64,000 bases of DNA. Origin: Xanthomonas arboricola. Lineage in GTDB: Bacteria > Pseudomonadota > Gammaproteobacteria > Xanthomonadales > Xanthomonadaceae. The notes below the pieces were generated by a model. The model was given only the letters and a program-made list of their open reading frames with translations. It did not search any database and had not been told where the DNA came from. The stretch lies in contig NZ_MIGY01000001.1 of NCBI RefSeq assembly GCF_002940665.1, forward strand, positions 1,488,001-1,552,000, given 5' to 3'. This document shows, in pieces, positions 42,588 through 51,635 of the stretch. Positions within the stretch are counted from its first letter, which is position 1, and each line of letters starts with the position of its first letter. Position numbers and translations under genes: made by a program.

Positions 42588-43580
42588 TCACGCGGGGAAT
42601 GGCACGGCGCGCAGCAGCGCGGCGACCACATCGTCGGCGCTGCGTTGTTCGGCCTCGGCGGCGAACGACAGCAACAGGCGATGGCGCATCACCGGCGCGG
42701 CCAGCGCGATCACATCCTCGCGGGTGGCGGCAAAGCGACCATGCAGCAGCGCACGCGCCTTGGCCGCCAGCACCAGCGACTGCCCGGCACGCGGGCCGGC
42801 GCCCCATTTGATCCACTGGCGCACGTCCTCGCTGGCCTGCGGGCCGGGGCGGCTGGCCCGCACCAGGCGATTGATCCAGGTCAGCAGATCCGCGCCCACG
42901 TGCACGTGCCGCACCTGTTGCTGCAGCGCCAGCACGCTGTCGGCGTCCATCACCCTGGGCACCCGCGCGCTGCCGGTGCCGGTGGTCTGGCTCAGGATGT
43001 CGCGCTCTTCCTGCTCGCTGGGATAATCCACCCGCACATGCAGCAGGAAGCGGTCCAGCTGCGCCTCCGGCAACGGATAGGTGCCGGCCTGTTCGATCGG
43101 GTTCTGCGTGGCCAGCACGAAGAACGGCGCCGGCAACGCATAGGTGGTGCCGGCATAACTCACCGTGCGCTCGCTCATCGCCTCCAGCAGCGCGGCCTGG
43201 GTCTTGGGCGGGGTGCGATTGAGCTCGTCGGCCAGCAGCAGGTTGGTGAAGATCGGGCCCTGCTGGAACCGGAACTGCCGATGCCCGGTGCCGTGATCTT
43301 CCTCCAGCAGCTCGGTGCCGAGAATGTCGCTGGGCATCAGGTCGGGGGTGAACTGCACGCGGCGGAACTGCAGCTCCAGCGCCTGCCCCAGCGAGCGCAC
43401 CAGCAGCGTCTTGCCCAGGCCGGGCGCGCCTTCCAGCAGGCAGTGGCCGCCGGCGAGCAGGCCGATCAGCAGTTGCTCCACCACCGCGTCCTGGCCCACC
43501 ACCGCCTGCGCCAGGGCCGCACGCAACGCGCCGAGTTGGGAGAGTTGCCGGGTGAGGATGTCGTCGTCGGGGGAAGTCAT
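42588..43580 (-). CDS. moxR: MoxR-family AAA+ ATPase
   Basis: 330 residues. Walker A GAPGLGKT in LLEGAPGLGKTLLVRSLG, Walker B LLLADELNRTPPKTQAALLE, sensor 1 FFVLATQNPIEQAGTYPLPE and a sensor 2 block (KARALLHGRFAATREDVIAL) complete the MoxR group. These chaperone-like ATPases mature metal- or vWA-containing complexes. It heads the DUF58-BatA-DUF4175 series; a 213-bp spacer with palindromic repeats separates it from the DUF4159 gene, so it probably has its own promoter. Confidence 0.9.
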   Translation of the reverse strand: MTSPDDDILTRQLSQLGALRAALAQAVVGQDAVVEQLLIGLLAGGHCLLEGAPGLGKTLLVRSLGQALELQFRRVQFTPDLMPSDILGTELLEEDHGTGHRQFRFQQGPIFTNLLLADELNRTPPKTQAALLEAMSERTVSYAGTTYALPAPFFVLATQNPIEQAGTYPLPEAQLDRFLLHVRVDYPSEQEERDILSQTTGTGSARVPRVMDADSVLALQQQVRHVHVGADLLTWINRLVRASRPGPQASEDVRQWIKWGAGPRAGQSLVLAAKARALLHGRFAATREDVIALAAPVMRHRLLLSFAAEAEQRSADDVVAALLRAVPFPA

Positions 43581-43610
43581 GGGGGAAGTCTCGTTATGTG
43601 GCTGCTGGCG

Positions 43611-43640
43611 TAGGAGCGCGCTGGCGCGACCCGTTTACCG
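43611..43640. repeat. REP-type half element
   Basis: TAGGAGCGCGCTGGCGCGAC is a single arm of the same palindrome found intact at 43721-43783. It lies between moxR and the DUF4159 gene. Confidence 0.55.
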
Positions 43641-43720
43641 GTCGATCTTCGTTGCGTAACGGCGGCGTTGGATGTCGTGCTGTCGGTCCGCAGTGCCCGC
43701 AAACCATTACGCGATTTCCA

Positions 43721-43783
43721 TAGGAGCGCGCTTGCGCGCGATGCGGCGTTACCGGTACGGCATCGCGCGCAGGCGCGCTCCTA
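43721..43783. repeat. REP-type palindromic repeat
   Basis: Inverted arms of 24 bases with a single mismatch, starting TAGGAGCGCGCTTGCGCGCG and returning as GCGCGCAGGCGCGCTCCTA, around a 15-base centre. The GTAGGAGCG head is typical of dispersed repetitive palindromes in xanthomonads, often mobilised by RAYT transposases. It may stabilise mRNA ends. Confidence 0.75.
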
Positions 43784-43793
43784 CGGGGCGATC

Positions 43794-44612
43794 TCAATTG
43801 GTCAATGCATACATCACGATGTTCACTGCGAACTTGGTGTTGTCTTCGGCCAGGAAGCGTTTGTTGCGCCAGTCGTAATCCCATTCGCAGCCGTAATCCT
43901 TGTTGCTGTACAACACGCCGAGCCGGCCGTCGATGCTGATGCCCCTGAGATAATCGTGCACCAGGTCGTCGCCCCAGCCATTGAGCTCGAAACTGGTGGC
44001 CGGCGGGCCGTCGGGGAATTTGAAGAATGCGCTGTAGAGACGATGGTTGCTGGGCAGTTTCTGCAGCGCGGTCTTGCCGAAGATGGATGTCATCTGCGCC
44101 TCGAACGAGGTGGCGAACAGGCCGTCGATATCGTGGTTGCAATCGTCCACGAACACGAAGCCGCCATTGCGCACATAGCGCTCGAAGTTGCGCCGTTCGG
44201 CGGGATTGAACTCCACCAGCTTGTGCCCGGACAGATAGCAGAACGGCGCCTGCAACATGCGCGGATCGGCCAGATCCAGCACATGTTCCTGCGGGTCCAC
44301 GCGCAGTTGGGTGTAGTCGATCAGCGAGGTGATCAGGTTGGACGGCATGCGCGCATCCACATCCCAATCGCCCGAGTCGTACCGCAGCCGGGTAAACCAG
44401 AAATCGTAGTTGCCCGCAGCGCGCGCGCGCCGCGGTAACGCCAACGCAGCGACGCTACCGAGCAGCAATCCAAGGAAATGACGGCGCGTCGCGGGCGCCG
44501 CCAGGGCGTGTAGACCGGGAACGGGATGTGCGGGAAAACCATCGGACCGCGAAGAGCTTGCTCCGCTCTCCCATTCCCGATTCCCCACTCCCGATTCCCG
44601 GCTCTCAGTCAC
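43794..44612 (-). CDS. DUF4159 protein with twin-arginine signal
   Basis: 272 residues. A Tat-type signal ATRRHFLGLLLGSVAALALP stands at residues 41-60. The mature part has FTRLRYDSGDWDVDARMPSN, YLSGHKLVEFNPAERRNFER, YVRNGGFVFVDDCNHDIDG and LNGWGDDLVHDYLRGISIDG, the DUF4159 (glutamine-amidotransferase-like) pattern. The only usable start upstream of the signal is a GTG at 44612 overlapping the PmbA-like stop (GTGA). That makes residues 2-25 the translation of an intergenic GATTCCC repeat, which is suspicious. The real start may be a downstream non-ATG codon. Confidence 0.75.
   Translation of the reverse strand: MTESRESGVGNREWESGASSSRSDGFPAHPVPGLHALAAPATRRHFLGLLLGSVAALALPRRARAAGNYDFWFTRLRYDSGDWDVDARMPSNLITSLIDYTQLRVDPQEHVLDLADPRMLQAPFCYLSGHKLVEFNPAERRNFERYVRNGGFVFVDDCNHDIDGLFATSFEAQMTSIFGKTALQKLPSNHRLYSAFFKFPDGPPATSFELNGWGDDLVHDYLRGISIDGRLGVLYSNKDYGCEWDYDWRNKRFLAEDNTKFAVNIVMYALTN
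44571..44601. repeat. GATTCCC short tandem repeat
   Basis: CCATTCCCGATTCCCCACTC followed by CCGATTCCCGG: four imperfect heptamer units. Such tracts are frequent between genes of xanthomonads. Here it falls inside the 5' end of the DUF4159 frame. Confidence 0.6.
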
Positions 44613-45943
44613 ACCGCATCCGACAACGAGGTAAACGTAAAATCGCGCAGCCGCATCGGCGGAATCATCATCACGTAGCTAGATTCATCGCCACCCACGC
44701 GCACCGGCCTGCCCAGCTCGTCGATATTGTTGAGCATGATGATCGGCGATTCGTTGAAGCGGAAATTCTTCACCGGGTACTTGATCTGCCCGTTCTCGAT
44801 GTAGAAGGTGCCGTCGCGGGTCAGCCCGGTCAGCAGCACGGTCTGCGGGTCGACCATGCGGATGTACCAAGTGCGCGTGACCAGGATGCCCTTCTCGGTG
44901 CCGCGCACCAGCTCGGCGATGTTCTTGTCGCCGCCGGCCATCAGCAGGTTGCCCGGCTCGCCGACCGCGCGCTTGCCGTTCTTCTGCGCCCAGAACCGCG
45001 AATACTGCAGGTTGGCGATCTTGCCGTTCTCCACGATCGGCATCTTCTCGCGCGGCAGGCCTTCCTCGTCCCACGGCAGCACGGCGGCACGCGCATCCCA
45101 CGGGTCGGCGGTGATGTTCACGCGCGGGTCGTAGACCTGCTCGCCCAGCTTGTTGCCGCCGCCCTTCTTGGACAGGAAGCTGCGGCCCTCGTCGGCCATG
45201 CGCGCATCGAAGTAGCGCATCATGAAAGAAATCAGGCCTGCCGCCGCTGCCGGCTCCAGGATCACCGTGTACTTGCCCGGTTCCAGCGCCTTGGCTGCGG
45301 ACGAATCGCTGGCCTTGCGCATGGCGATGCGGATGTCCTGCTCGGCCTTGAAGTCGGCGGCATCCTTGAGGTTGCGCCCCACCCAGCCCGAGCCGCGGCC
45401 GTCTTCGGTGCGCACGGTGCAGGTGTAGTCGAACCGCGCGCCACGCTGGTAGCCGAAGTTGCCCTTGCTGTTGGCGAACGCGGTAAAGCTCTGGCCATCT
45501 TCCAGGAAGCCGGCCGCGATCAATCCCTTGCCCTTGCACGGGGCGATCGAATCGGCGGCCACCTGCGCGCGGAATGCCGGGTCGATGGCGGCGGTGGATT
45601 CGCTGAAGGTGGGGCTGGGCCTGTAGGTCTGCTTGTCCACCGCCGGCATGAATTCCGGGTTTTCCGGTGCCAGCCGTGCCAGGTCTTCGGCACGCCGCAC
45701 CACCCGCTCCAGCGCGGCGTCGTCGAACTCGTTGATGGTGGCGATGCCCACGCGCTTGCCGAACGCCACCTGCACCTGCAGGTCGGTGTTGTCGACGAGG
45801 CCGCTGGTGGACACGTTGTTGAGTGCGAAACGGATATTGCCGTCGATCGAGCCGCTGAGCGTGGAGGTGCACTCGTCGGCCTTGGACAGCTTGATGACCT
45901 TGTCCAGAATGGCCTTAGCCTGCGCTTCGGTAAGGATGCTCAT
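44609..45943 (-). CDS. pmbA: PmbA/TldE-like partner of the TldD proteases
   Basis: 444 residues from the ATG at 45943, behind CAGGAGAAACCCAC. TldD/PmbA superfamily features: LQVQVAFGKRVGIATINEFD, RRAEDLARLAPENPEFMP, DGRGSGWVGRNLKDAADFKA, YTVILEPAAAAGLISFMM and the late DEEGLPREKMPIVENGKIAN plus TLLTGLTRDG-like end. It lacks the HExxxH zinc motif of TldD, as expected of the TldE/PmbA subunit. No signal peptide is seen, although both TldD genes just upstream encode one. Only 14 bp separate it from the nearer tldD. Confidence 0.85.
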   Translation of the reverse strand: MSILTEAQAKAILDKVIKLSKADECTSTLSGSIDGNIRFALNNVSTSGLVDNTDLQVQVAFGKRVGIATINEFDDAALERVVRRAEDLARLAPENPEFMPAVDKQTYRPSPTFSESTAAIDPAFRAQVAADSIAPCKGKGLIAAGFLEDGQSFTAFANSKGNFGYQRGARFDYTCTVRTEDGRGSGWVGRNLKDAADFKAEQDIRIAMRKASDSSAAKALEPGKYTVILEPAAAAGLISFMMRYFDARMADEGRSFLSKKGGGNKLGEQVYDPRVNITADPWDARAAVLPWDEEGLPREKMPIVENGKIANLQYSRFWAQKNGKRAVGEPGNLLMAGGDKNIAELVRGTEKGILVTRTWYIRMVDPQTVLLTGLTRDGTFYIENGQIKYPVKNFRFNESPIIMLNNIDELGRPVRVGGDESSYVMMIPPMRLRDFTFTSLSDAV

Positions 45944-45957
45944 GTGGGTTTCTCCTG

Positions 45958-47592
45958 TCAGCCGAGCGAGCGGGCGGTGTTGATGACGTTGATGCCGTCG
46001 AAACGGGCGGTGGACGACCCATGCGAGACCGCCGAGGACTGGCTCGGCTGGCCCTTGCCGTCGAAGAACGAGCCGCCCAGGCGGTAGTCGCGTTGATCGG
46101 CCACGGCGCTGCAGGCGTTCCAGAATTCCGGCGTGCGGATCTGGTAGGCCACGTCCTCGAGCATGCGGGTGATCGCGCCGTTCTTGATCTCGTAGAACAG
46201 CTGGCCGCCGAACTGCGCGTTGTAGCGCTGCTGGTCGATGGAGAACGAGCCGTCGCCGATGATGTAGATGCCGTTTTCCACGTTCTTGATCAGATCGCTG
46301 ACGCTCAACGGCGCCTTGCCGGCAGCCAGCGACACATTGGCCATGCGCTGGAACTGCACGCTCGACCACGAGTCGGCGTAGCAGCACCCATCGGAGGCGG
46401 TCTTGCCGAGGATATGTGCCTGGTCGCGAATGGCCTGGTAATCCACCAGCTTGCCATCGCGGATCAGATCCCACTGCTTGGTCTTGACGCCTTCGTCGTC
46501 GTAGCCCACCGCGCCCAGGCTGCCGGGCTGGATCTTGTCGGCCAGGATATGCACCTTGTCGCTGCCGTACTGGAAACCGGCCTTGAGCTTGTCCAGCGTG
46601 GCGAAACTGGTGCCGGCGAAATTGGCCTCGTAGCCGAGCACGCGATCCAGCTCCAAGGGGTGGCCGACCGACTCGTGGATGGTCAGCCAGGTGTGCGAGG
46701 GGTCCAGCACCAGATCGTACTTGCCCGGCTTCACCGACGGCGCCTTGAGCTTTTCCTGCGCCTGCTTGGCCGCGGCGATGGCATCTTCCTTCATGTCGTA
46801 GGACAGGCCGTAATTCACCACGCCATTGGGCGAGACGAACTTGCCCGAGGCGGCGCCATCCAGATATTCATAGCCCAGGCCCATCGGCGCGGACAAGCCG
46901 TCGCGGGTGCGGAACTTGCCGCTGGCCTTGTCGATGGCGGTCACGCTCAGCGGCGCCCAGATACGGTGCACGTCCTGGTCGATATACGAGCCGTCGGTGC
47001 TGGCAAAGTACTTCTGTTCGTTGACCACGAACAGCATCGAGTTGACGAAGTTGGCACCGGCAGCGGTGGCGGCAGCGTTGACGCCCAGCAGCAGGTCCAC
47101 CTTGTCCTTGATCGGCACTTCCATCGCGTTCTTCCTGATCGGCGTCTTCCAGCTGACCTCGCCCACGCCCGGCGTGGGCGCCAGCTGCACCGGTGTGCCC
47201 TGCACCTTGGCATTGGCCTTGGCGATCGCGGCGGCCTGCGAGGCGGCCTTGGCCACGCCCTGTTCGGTGAGCTCGTTGGTGGCGGCAAACCCCCAGGCGC
47301 CAGCCACCAGGACGCGCACGCCCGCACCGATGGATTCGGTGTTGACCACGTTCTGCACCTTGTCCTCGCGGGTGATGACGAACTGGCGCAGATAACGGCC
47401 GATGCGCACATCGCAATAGCTTGCGCCGGCCTGGCGCGCGGCGTTGAGGCCGGCATCGGCCAGGCGCTTCTTGCGGCCCACATCCAGCTGCGTCACCAAC
47501 TGCTCGGCGGCGATCGCCTTGCCGAAGTAGGCGGGCACGATCAGGCCGCCCATGGTCAGCCCGGTCAGGGCCAGGAAATCACGTCGCTGCAC
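45958..47592 (-). CDS. tldD: TldD-family metalloprotease with Tat-like signal (copy 1)
   Basis: 544 residues. The N-terminus MQRRDFLALTGLTMGGLIVP looks like a twin-arginine signal. The protease motif is TIHESVGHPLELDRVLGYEA (HExxxH), with YDDEGVKTKQWDLIRDGKLV and the final TPEFWNACSAV ... GGSFFDGKGQPSQ typical of TldD. In other bacteria TldD/TldE degrade unfolded peptides and mature microcins in the cytoplasm; a Tat signal would move this pair out of the cytoplasm, which is unusual. It is about two-thirds identical by eye to copy 2 at 48163-49791. The next gene is its PmbA-like partner. Confidence 0.87.
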   Translation of the reverse strand: MQRRDFLALTGLTMGGLIVPAYFGKAIAAEQLVTQLDVGRKKRLADAGLNAARQAGASYCDVRIGRYLRQFVITREDKVQNVVNTESIGAGVRVLVAGAWGFAATNELTEQGVAKAASQAAAIAKANAKVQGTPVQLAPTPGVGEVSWKTPIRKNAMEVPIKDKVDLLLGVNAAATAAGANFVNSMLFVVNEQKYFASTDGSYIDQDVHRIWAPLSVTAIDKASGKFRTRDGLSAPMGLGYEYLDGAASGKFVSPNGVVNYGLSYDMKEDAIAAAKQAQEKLKAPSVKPGKYDLVLDPSHTWLTIHESVGHPLELDRVLGYEANFAGTSFATLDKLKAGFQYGSDKVHILADKIQPGSLGAVGYDDEGVKTKQWDLIRDGKLVDYQAIRDQAHILGKTASDGCCYADSWSSVQFQRMANVSLAAGKAPLSVSDLIKNVENGIYIIGDGSFSIDQQRYNAQFGGQLFYEIKNGAITRMLEDVAYQIRTPEFWNACSAVADQRDYRLGGSFFDGKGQPSQSSAVSHGSSTARFDGINVINTARSLG

Positions 47593-47942
47593 GGCAACTC
47601 CCCAATGATCCCGCGCGGCGCGCAGGTAGTGCGGTGACGCACAGATCGCTATCTGCGCGGTATCGCCGATTCTTGCCGGGCGATGAACGCTGCGTCAAAT
47701 GACTTTCGGCAGGGGTCGGTGGGCAAACGCTATACCTGCATGAATCGGGTGGCGCAGCAGGCCTGCACGCGTGGCGAGCGCTGCTGACCGGCTGCGATGG
47801 ATATGGCCGCGCGTTGAGAGTCTGGATGTCAGGCATGCGTGGTTGCCTGCGATCGTGCATGTGTGATCAGCAGGTCATCTGGTGCGGTGTTGCTTCGGGG
47901 GCTCTGGCTGAAAGCGTTCGATCTGCGGCTTGGTTGCAGGGC

Positions 47943-48044
47943 CCTTGCCCGCCCACCATCGCAGGACACGCCGCAAGTACGTCCGTGTAGGCGCTTACGC
48001 GGCATCCATGCCGCGTAAGGTCCCACGACGGTGGGCGGGCAAGG
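47943..48044. repeat. Xanthomonad intergenic inverted repeat (MITE-like)
   Basis: Nineteen-base arms, CCTTGCCCGCCCACCATCG and CGACGGTGGGCGGGCAAGG (one mismatch), enclose an inner hairpin TTACGCGGCA/TGCCGCGTAA. Text of this kind recurs between genes across xanthomonads. The surrounding gap 47593-48162 has no gene that I can support. Confidence 0.7.
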
Positions 48045-48162
48045 ACCTGTCGAGATGATCGGTGTGCACAGTTAAGAGCGGTAAGTGCGTGATGCGCGCT
48101 GTTCGATGCTGGTGCGCAAGCTCAATCTCTTGGGCACCGCGCCCTCTACCGACCAGTTTCTC

Positions 48163-49791
48163 TCAACCTAATGCGCGCGCGGTGTTGATCACGTTGATGC
48201 CATCGAAGCGCGCCGTGGACGACCCGTGCGAGACTGCTGATACCTGGCTGGGTTGGCCCTTGCCATCGAAGAACGAGCCGCCCAGGCGGAAATCGCGTTG
48301 ATCGCAGACCGCGCTGCAGGCATTCCAGAATTCCGGCGTGCGGATCTGGTAGGCGCCGTCTTCCACCAGGCGCGTGACCTGGCCGTTCTCGATTTCGTAG
48401 AACAACTGGCCGCCGAACTGCGCGTTGTAGCGCTGCTGATCGATCGAATACGAGCCGCGCCCGTGGATGTACAAGCCGCGCTCGACATTCTTGATCATGT
48501 CGGCAACAGCCAGCGGCGTCTTGCCTGCCGCCAGCGAGACGTTGGGCATGCGCTGGAACTGCACGCTGGACCACGCGTCGGCATAGCTGCAGCCATCGGA
48601 CGCGGTCTTGCCGAGCAGATGCGCCTGATCGCGCGTGCATTGGTAATCGACCAGGATGCCGTCCTTCACCAGCTCCCATTGCTTGCTCTTGACGCCCTCA
48701 TCGTCGTACCCCACTGCGCCCAGGCTGCCGGGCTGGGTGCGGTCGGCGACGAAGGTCACCGCATCGCTGCCCCAGCGGAAACCGGCATCGCGCTTGTCCA
48801 GCGTGGCGAAACTGGTGCCGGCGTAATTGGCCTCGTAACCGAGCACACGATCGAGCTCGAGCGGGTGGCCCACCGACTCGTGGATGGTGAGGAACAGGTT
48901 GCTCGGGTCGATTACCAGATCGTACTTGCCGGCCTTCACCGACGGTGCGGTAAGTTTGGCGCGTGCCTGTTTGGCGGCGGCGATCGCATCTTCGCGCGCA
49001 TCGTAGCTGTGGCCGTAGCCGATCAGCCCGCCCGGCAATTGATGCTTCTGGCCGGCATCGCCGTCGAGATATTCGTAGCCCATGCCCATCGGCGAGGACA
49101 GTCCGTCGCGGGTGCGGAACTTGCCGCTGGCCTTGTCCACCGCGGTGACGGTGAACGGCAGCCACAGCCGGTGCACATCCTGATCGATATAGGAGCCATC
49201 GCTGCTGGCGAAATACTTCTGCTCGTTGATCGCAAACAGGCGCGAGGCCACGAACGTGGCGCCGGCATTGAGCGCGGCCGCGTTGACGTCCATCAGCAGC
49301 GCCACCTTGTCCTGCAGCGGCACTGCCATCGCATTCTTCCGGATCGGCGTCTTCCAGCTGACCTGTCCGGCCGGCGTCACCGGCGCCAGCTGCACCGGCG
49401 AGCCGCCCAGCCGCGCGTTGGCCTTGGCGATCGCCACCGCCTGGCGCGTGGCAGTGGCCACGCCATCGCTGGTGAGCGTATTGGTGGCCGCAAACCCCCA
49501 GGCGCCATCGGCCAGCACGCGCACGCCCACGCCGCTGGATTCGGCGTTGACCACGTTCTCCACCTGCGCCTCGCGGGTGATCACGAACTGGCGCAGATAC
49601 CGGCCCACGCGCACATCGCAATAACTGGCACCGGCTGCCTTGGCGGTGCTCAGCGCAGTGTCGGACAAGCGACGGCTGCGCGCGGCATCGTTGGGTGTGA
49701 GCAACTGCTCGGCCGCGATCAGGCGCGTGTTCGGCAGCAGCAGCCCGGCAGCACCGATGCCGGACAGGGTGAGGAAGGTACGACGGTCCAC
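48163..49791 (-). CDS. tldD: TldD-family metalloprotease with Tat-like signal (copy 2)
   Basis: 542 residues from a GTG at 49791 with CGGAGAACCGCC upstream. It starts DRRTFLTLSGIGAAGLLLP, again a twin-arginine-type signal, then AAEQLLTPNDAARSRRLSD. The active site TIHESVGHPLELDRVLGYEA is identical to that of copy 1. Most substitutions between the copies fall in the N-terminal third and in loops, so both seem functional. The duplication is separated by 570 bp that includes a MITE-like repeat, and copy 2 has no PmbA neighbour of its own. It may share the PmbA subunit downstream of copy 1. Confidence 0.87.
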   Translation of the reverse strand: MDRRTFLTLSGIGAAGLLLPNTRLIAAEQLLTPNDAARSRRLSDTALSTAKAAGASYCDVRVGRYLRQFVITREAQVENVVNAESSGVGVRVLADGAWGFAATNTLTSDGVATATRQAVAIAKANARLGGSPVQLAPVTPAGQVSWKTPIRKNAMAVPLQDKVALLMDVNAAALNAGATFVASRLFAINEQKYFASSDGSYIDQDVHRLWLPFTVTAVDKASGKFRTRDGLSSPMGMGYEYLDGDAGQKHQLPGGLIGYGHSYDAREDAIAAAKQARAKLTAPSVKAGKYDLVIDPSNLFLTIHESVGHPLELDRVLGYEANYAGTSFATLDKRDAGFRWGSDAVTFVADRTQPGSLGAVGYDDEGVKSKQWELVKDGILVDYQCTRDQAHLLGKTASDGCSYADAWSSVQFQRMPNVSLAAGKTPLAVADMIKNVERGLYIHGRGSYSIDQQRYNAQFGGQLFYEIENGQVTRLVEDGAYQIRTPEFWNACSAVCDQRDFRLGGSFFDGKGQPSQVSAVSHGSSTARFDGINVINTARALG

Positions 49792-49915
49792 GGCGGTTCT
49801 CCGTTGAAGGCCAGCGGCACGACTCCCCGCCGCGCCAGCCCCCGAGACTGGCCCGTGTGGGCGACGATGGTCAAGTGCTCCAGACATGGCGCCGCCAGTG
49901 GCCTTGCCGCGCAGC

Positions 49916-50122
49916 TCACGCGGCGATGGCGCGCTGCGCCGTCAGCGCCATCCACCGTGACATGGCCGAAACGAGCGCATCCGGCGTCTGATCGATGCCG
50001 TCAAATGGCATGACGCATAACCCGCGGCCATCGCGCTGGACCAGCGCCAGCGCGCGCGCGTCGCTGGCCAACTGTGGTTGGCGCTGCCAGTGCCGGCATG
50101 CTCCCGGCGTTGACGTGCACAC
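49916..50122 (-). CDS. Possible small protein, unknown
   Basis: A 68-residue frame with coding-like third-position GC (SDARALALVQRDGRGLCVMP, DGIDQTPDALVSAMSRWMAL) upstream of tldD copy 2. No good ribosome site is seen and the N-terminus (MCTSTPGACRHW) is unconvincing. It may be the end of a decayed gene; the surrounding 49792-50301 otherwise looks empty. Confidence 0.3.
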   Translation of the reverse strand: MCTSTPGACRHWQRQPQLASDARALALVQRDGRGLCVMPFDGIDQTPDALVSAMSRWMALTAQRAIAA

Positions 50123-50301
50123 GCCGGAATCCCAACGATCTCCGTCGTCATGGCGCCCCGAGCGAGACCTTCAGATCGCAGTGTCGTGCTGCAGTCGCTG
50201 GTCTACGCCCTAACCCGGCACTCCTCCGATGACGGGCATGTTGTCCCCACTCGCAGCAGAGAAGTGGAACTTCTCAGTGCGGTGGCATGTGAGGTGACGG
50301 C

Positions 50302-50556
50302 TCACTTTCTGAAGTCGGTAGGACGTTCCAGCTGGTAGATCGCCTCACCCAGGTCATCCAGCTTGCTGGCAACGATGGCCTGCGCATCGTAGACACCTCG
50401 ATTGTAGAAATAGGCCCCCACCTCTTCGGCGAAGAAATCCAGCAAAAACTCCGCATCGAAGCGGCCGATCTGCTGCTTCAGTTCCTCGCTGAAATACAGC
50501 TGGATCTTGCGCGTGATCGCCGCCCGCTCGCCTTCGCTGAATTTGATCTCTGTCAT
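50302..50556 (-). CDS. DUF2164-family small protein
   Basis: 84 residues. IKFSEGERAAITRKIQLYFS followed by EELKQQIGRFDAEFLLDFFA and YFYNRGVYDAQAIVASKLDD matches DUF2164, a short helical protein family of unknown function widespread in proteobacteria. It appears to be a stand-alone gene. Confidence 0.87.
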   Translation of the reverse strand: MTEIKFSEGERAAITRKIQLYFSEELKQQIGRFDAEFLLDFFAEEVGAYFYNRGVYDAQAIVASKLDDLGEAIYQLERPTDFRK

Positions 50557-50676
50557 GGATGCTCTGGTTGGCTCAACTACGGTATCGGGGCGATGTGCGT
50601 TGCGACACAGGCAACTTGGGGCGATTGCTGGCGGTTGAACCCAACCGCTTGCCTGGTCGGCATCGAGATGAAGGGG

Positions 50677-51063
50677 TTAGATGGCAACCGGCCAACGGGA
50701 AGGTCTGCCTGCGCGAAGGTAGTCAAGGTATTCGGACTCGGCAATCCCGAGGTTGGTCCAGCGCGTAGGGTCCGCCGCCAGCGATGTGCTGGCATACGTC
50801 ACGGCAGCGGCAGCGTCCGCAAAGATGGCAGCAGAGGCACGGGGGCCGTCTGGCTCGAAATATGCGAAGTCATACAGATCCGAATCGTCTTCGCTGCCAA
50901 CGTCCTTGACGTCATACATCCACACCTCGATGCAATCGTTTGCCGGCCGTAACTCGACATGGCGAATGTATGTTGCATCGACTGGACTTTTCCCGAGAAA
51001 CTGCTCGACCGACGTGTTGCGCCGTAATGTGGCTGGAAGATCGATCGGTAGAAGATATCGCAT
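50677..51063 (-). CDS. Hypothetical protein, immunity-like
   Basis: 128 residues, acidic. No known domain is seen. The pattern of strands followed by YDVKDVGSEDDSDLYDFAYF and EPDGPRASAAIFADAAAAVT, ending ESEYLDYLRAGRPS, resembles small immunity proteins by composition only. Its GC is lower than in the flanking genes. It stands alone with no adjacent toxin. The ATG follows GCAGGGAGCCTGT. Confidence 0.5.
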   Translation of the reverse strand: MRYLLPIDLPATLRRNTSVEQFLGKSPVDATYIRHVELRPANDCIEVWMYDVKDVGSEDDSDLYDFAYFEPDGPRASAAIFADAAAAVTYASTSLAADPTRWTNLGIAESEYLDYLRAGRPSRWPVAI

Positions 51064-51143
51064 ACAGGCTCCCTGCCTTCAAACTGCCGCTGCTCCTCAA
51101 ATGCATCGAGCCGCGCCGCGATGCGGCGTCGGCTCGCCGGCAT

Positions 51144-51635
51144 TCATTTGAACTGACTTGCCGCGCGCTTGAAATATGCCGTGCGCATCACCGGGTTGCC
51201 GTCCTTGAAGTACGCTTCAATCTCGGTCATGACCTTGCCGTCGGCGCTGACCGTGTAGGTGCGTGTGGATGCCGGGACGCCTTGATACATCAACTGCATC
51301 ACCAGCACGCCGGGCTCGGGCATTTTGACTGCGGCGCGATCGACCAGGTAGGTGCCCGAGGCCTTGCCCGGTGTGCCGTCCAGCAACAGCGTGGAGTGCG
51401 CCTGCAGCGTCTTGTTGTCGTGTTCAATGATCTCGGCGCTGGTGGCCCACTTGTTGCCTGGAACCTGCTTGAAATCCAGGACAACACGTTTGGGTCGTGC
51501 AGCCGGTGGCATCGGCAGGCTGCTAGTGTCCAGCAGCCAGGTTCCGACCAGTGGCGATGGCGCGGTTGATGCGGAGAAGGCGGGTGTGGCCTGCAACATG
51601 ACGGCAGCCACCAGTGCAACACATGCGGTCTTCAT
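51144..51635 (-). CDS. Exported lipocalin-like protein, unknown function
   Basis: 163 residues from the ATG at 51635, behind AAGGGAATTCTC. A signal peptide (CVALVAAVMLQATPAFSAS) precedes a beta-rich domain: LVGTWLLDTSSLPMPPAARP, KRVVLDFKQVPGNKWATSAE, STLLLDGTPGKASGTYLVDR, then MVLQLMYQG-type strands. The GTW opening and alternating strands suggest a lipocalin-like barrel binding a small hydrophobic ligand, an inference from pattern only. It is probably periplasmic. Confidence 0.7.
   Translation of the reverse strand: MKTACVALVAAVMLQATPAFSASTAPSPLVGTWLLDTSSLPMPPAARPKRVVLDFKQVPGNKWATSAEIIEHDNKTLQAHSTLLLDGTPGKASGTYLVDRAAVKMPEPGVLVMQLMYQGVPASTRTYTVSADGKVMTEIEAYFKDGNPVMRTAYFKRAASQFK

Noticed and set aside
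46021..47637. Plus-strand open frame of 538 codons, and a similar one at 48253-50013
   Set aside because: Mirror frames of the two tldD genes; they resemble each other only because the genes on the other strand are paralogs.
47943..48044. Inverted repeat as an IS end or CRISPR-like unit
   Set aside because: No transposase, no repeat-spacer array; the text matches a common dispersed xanthomonad intergenic element.
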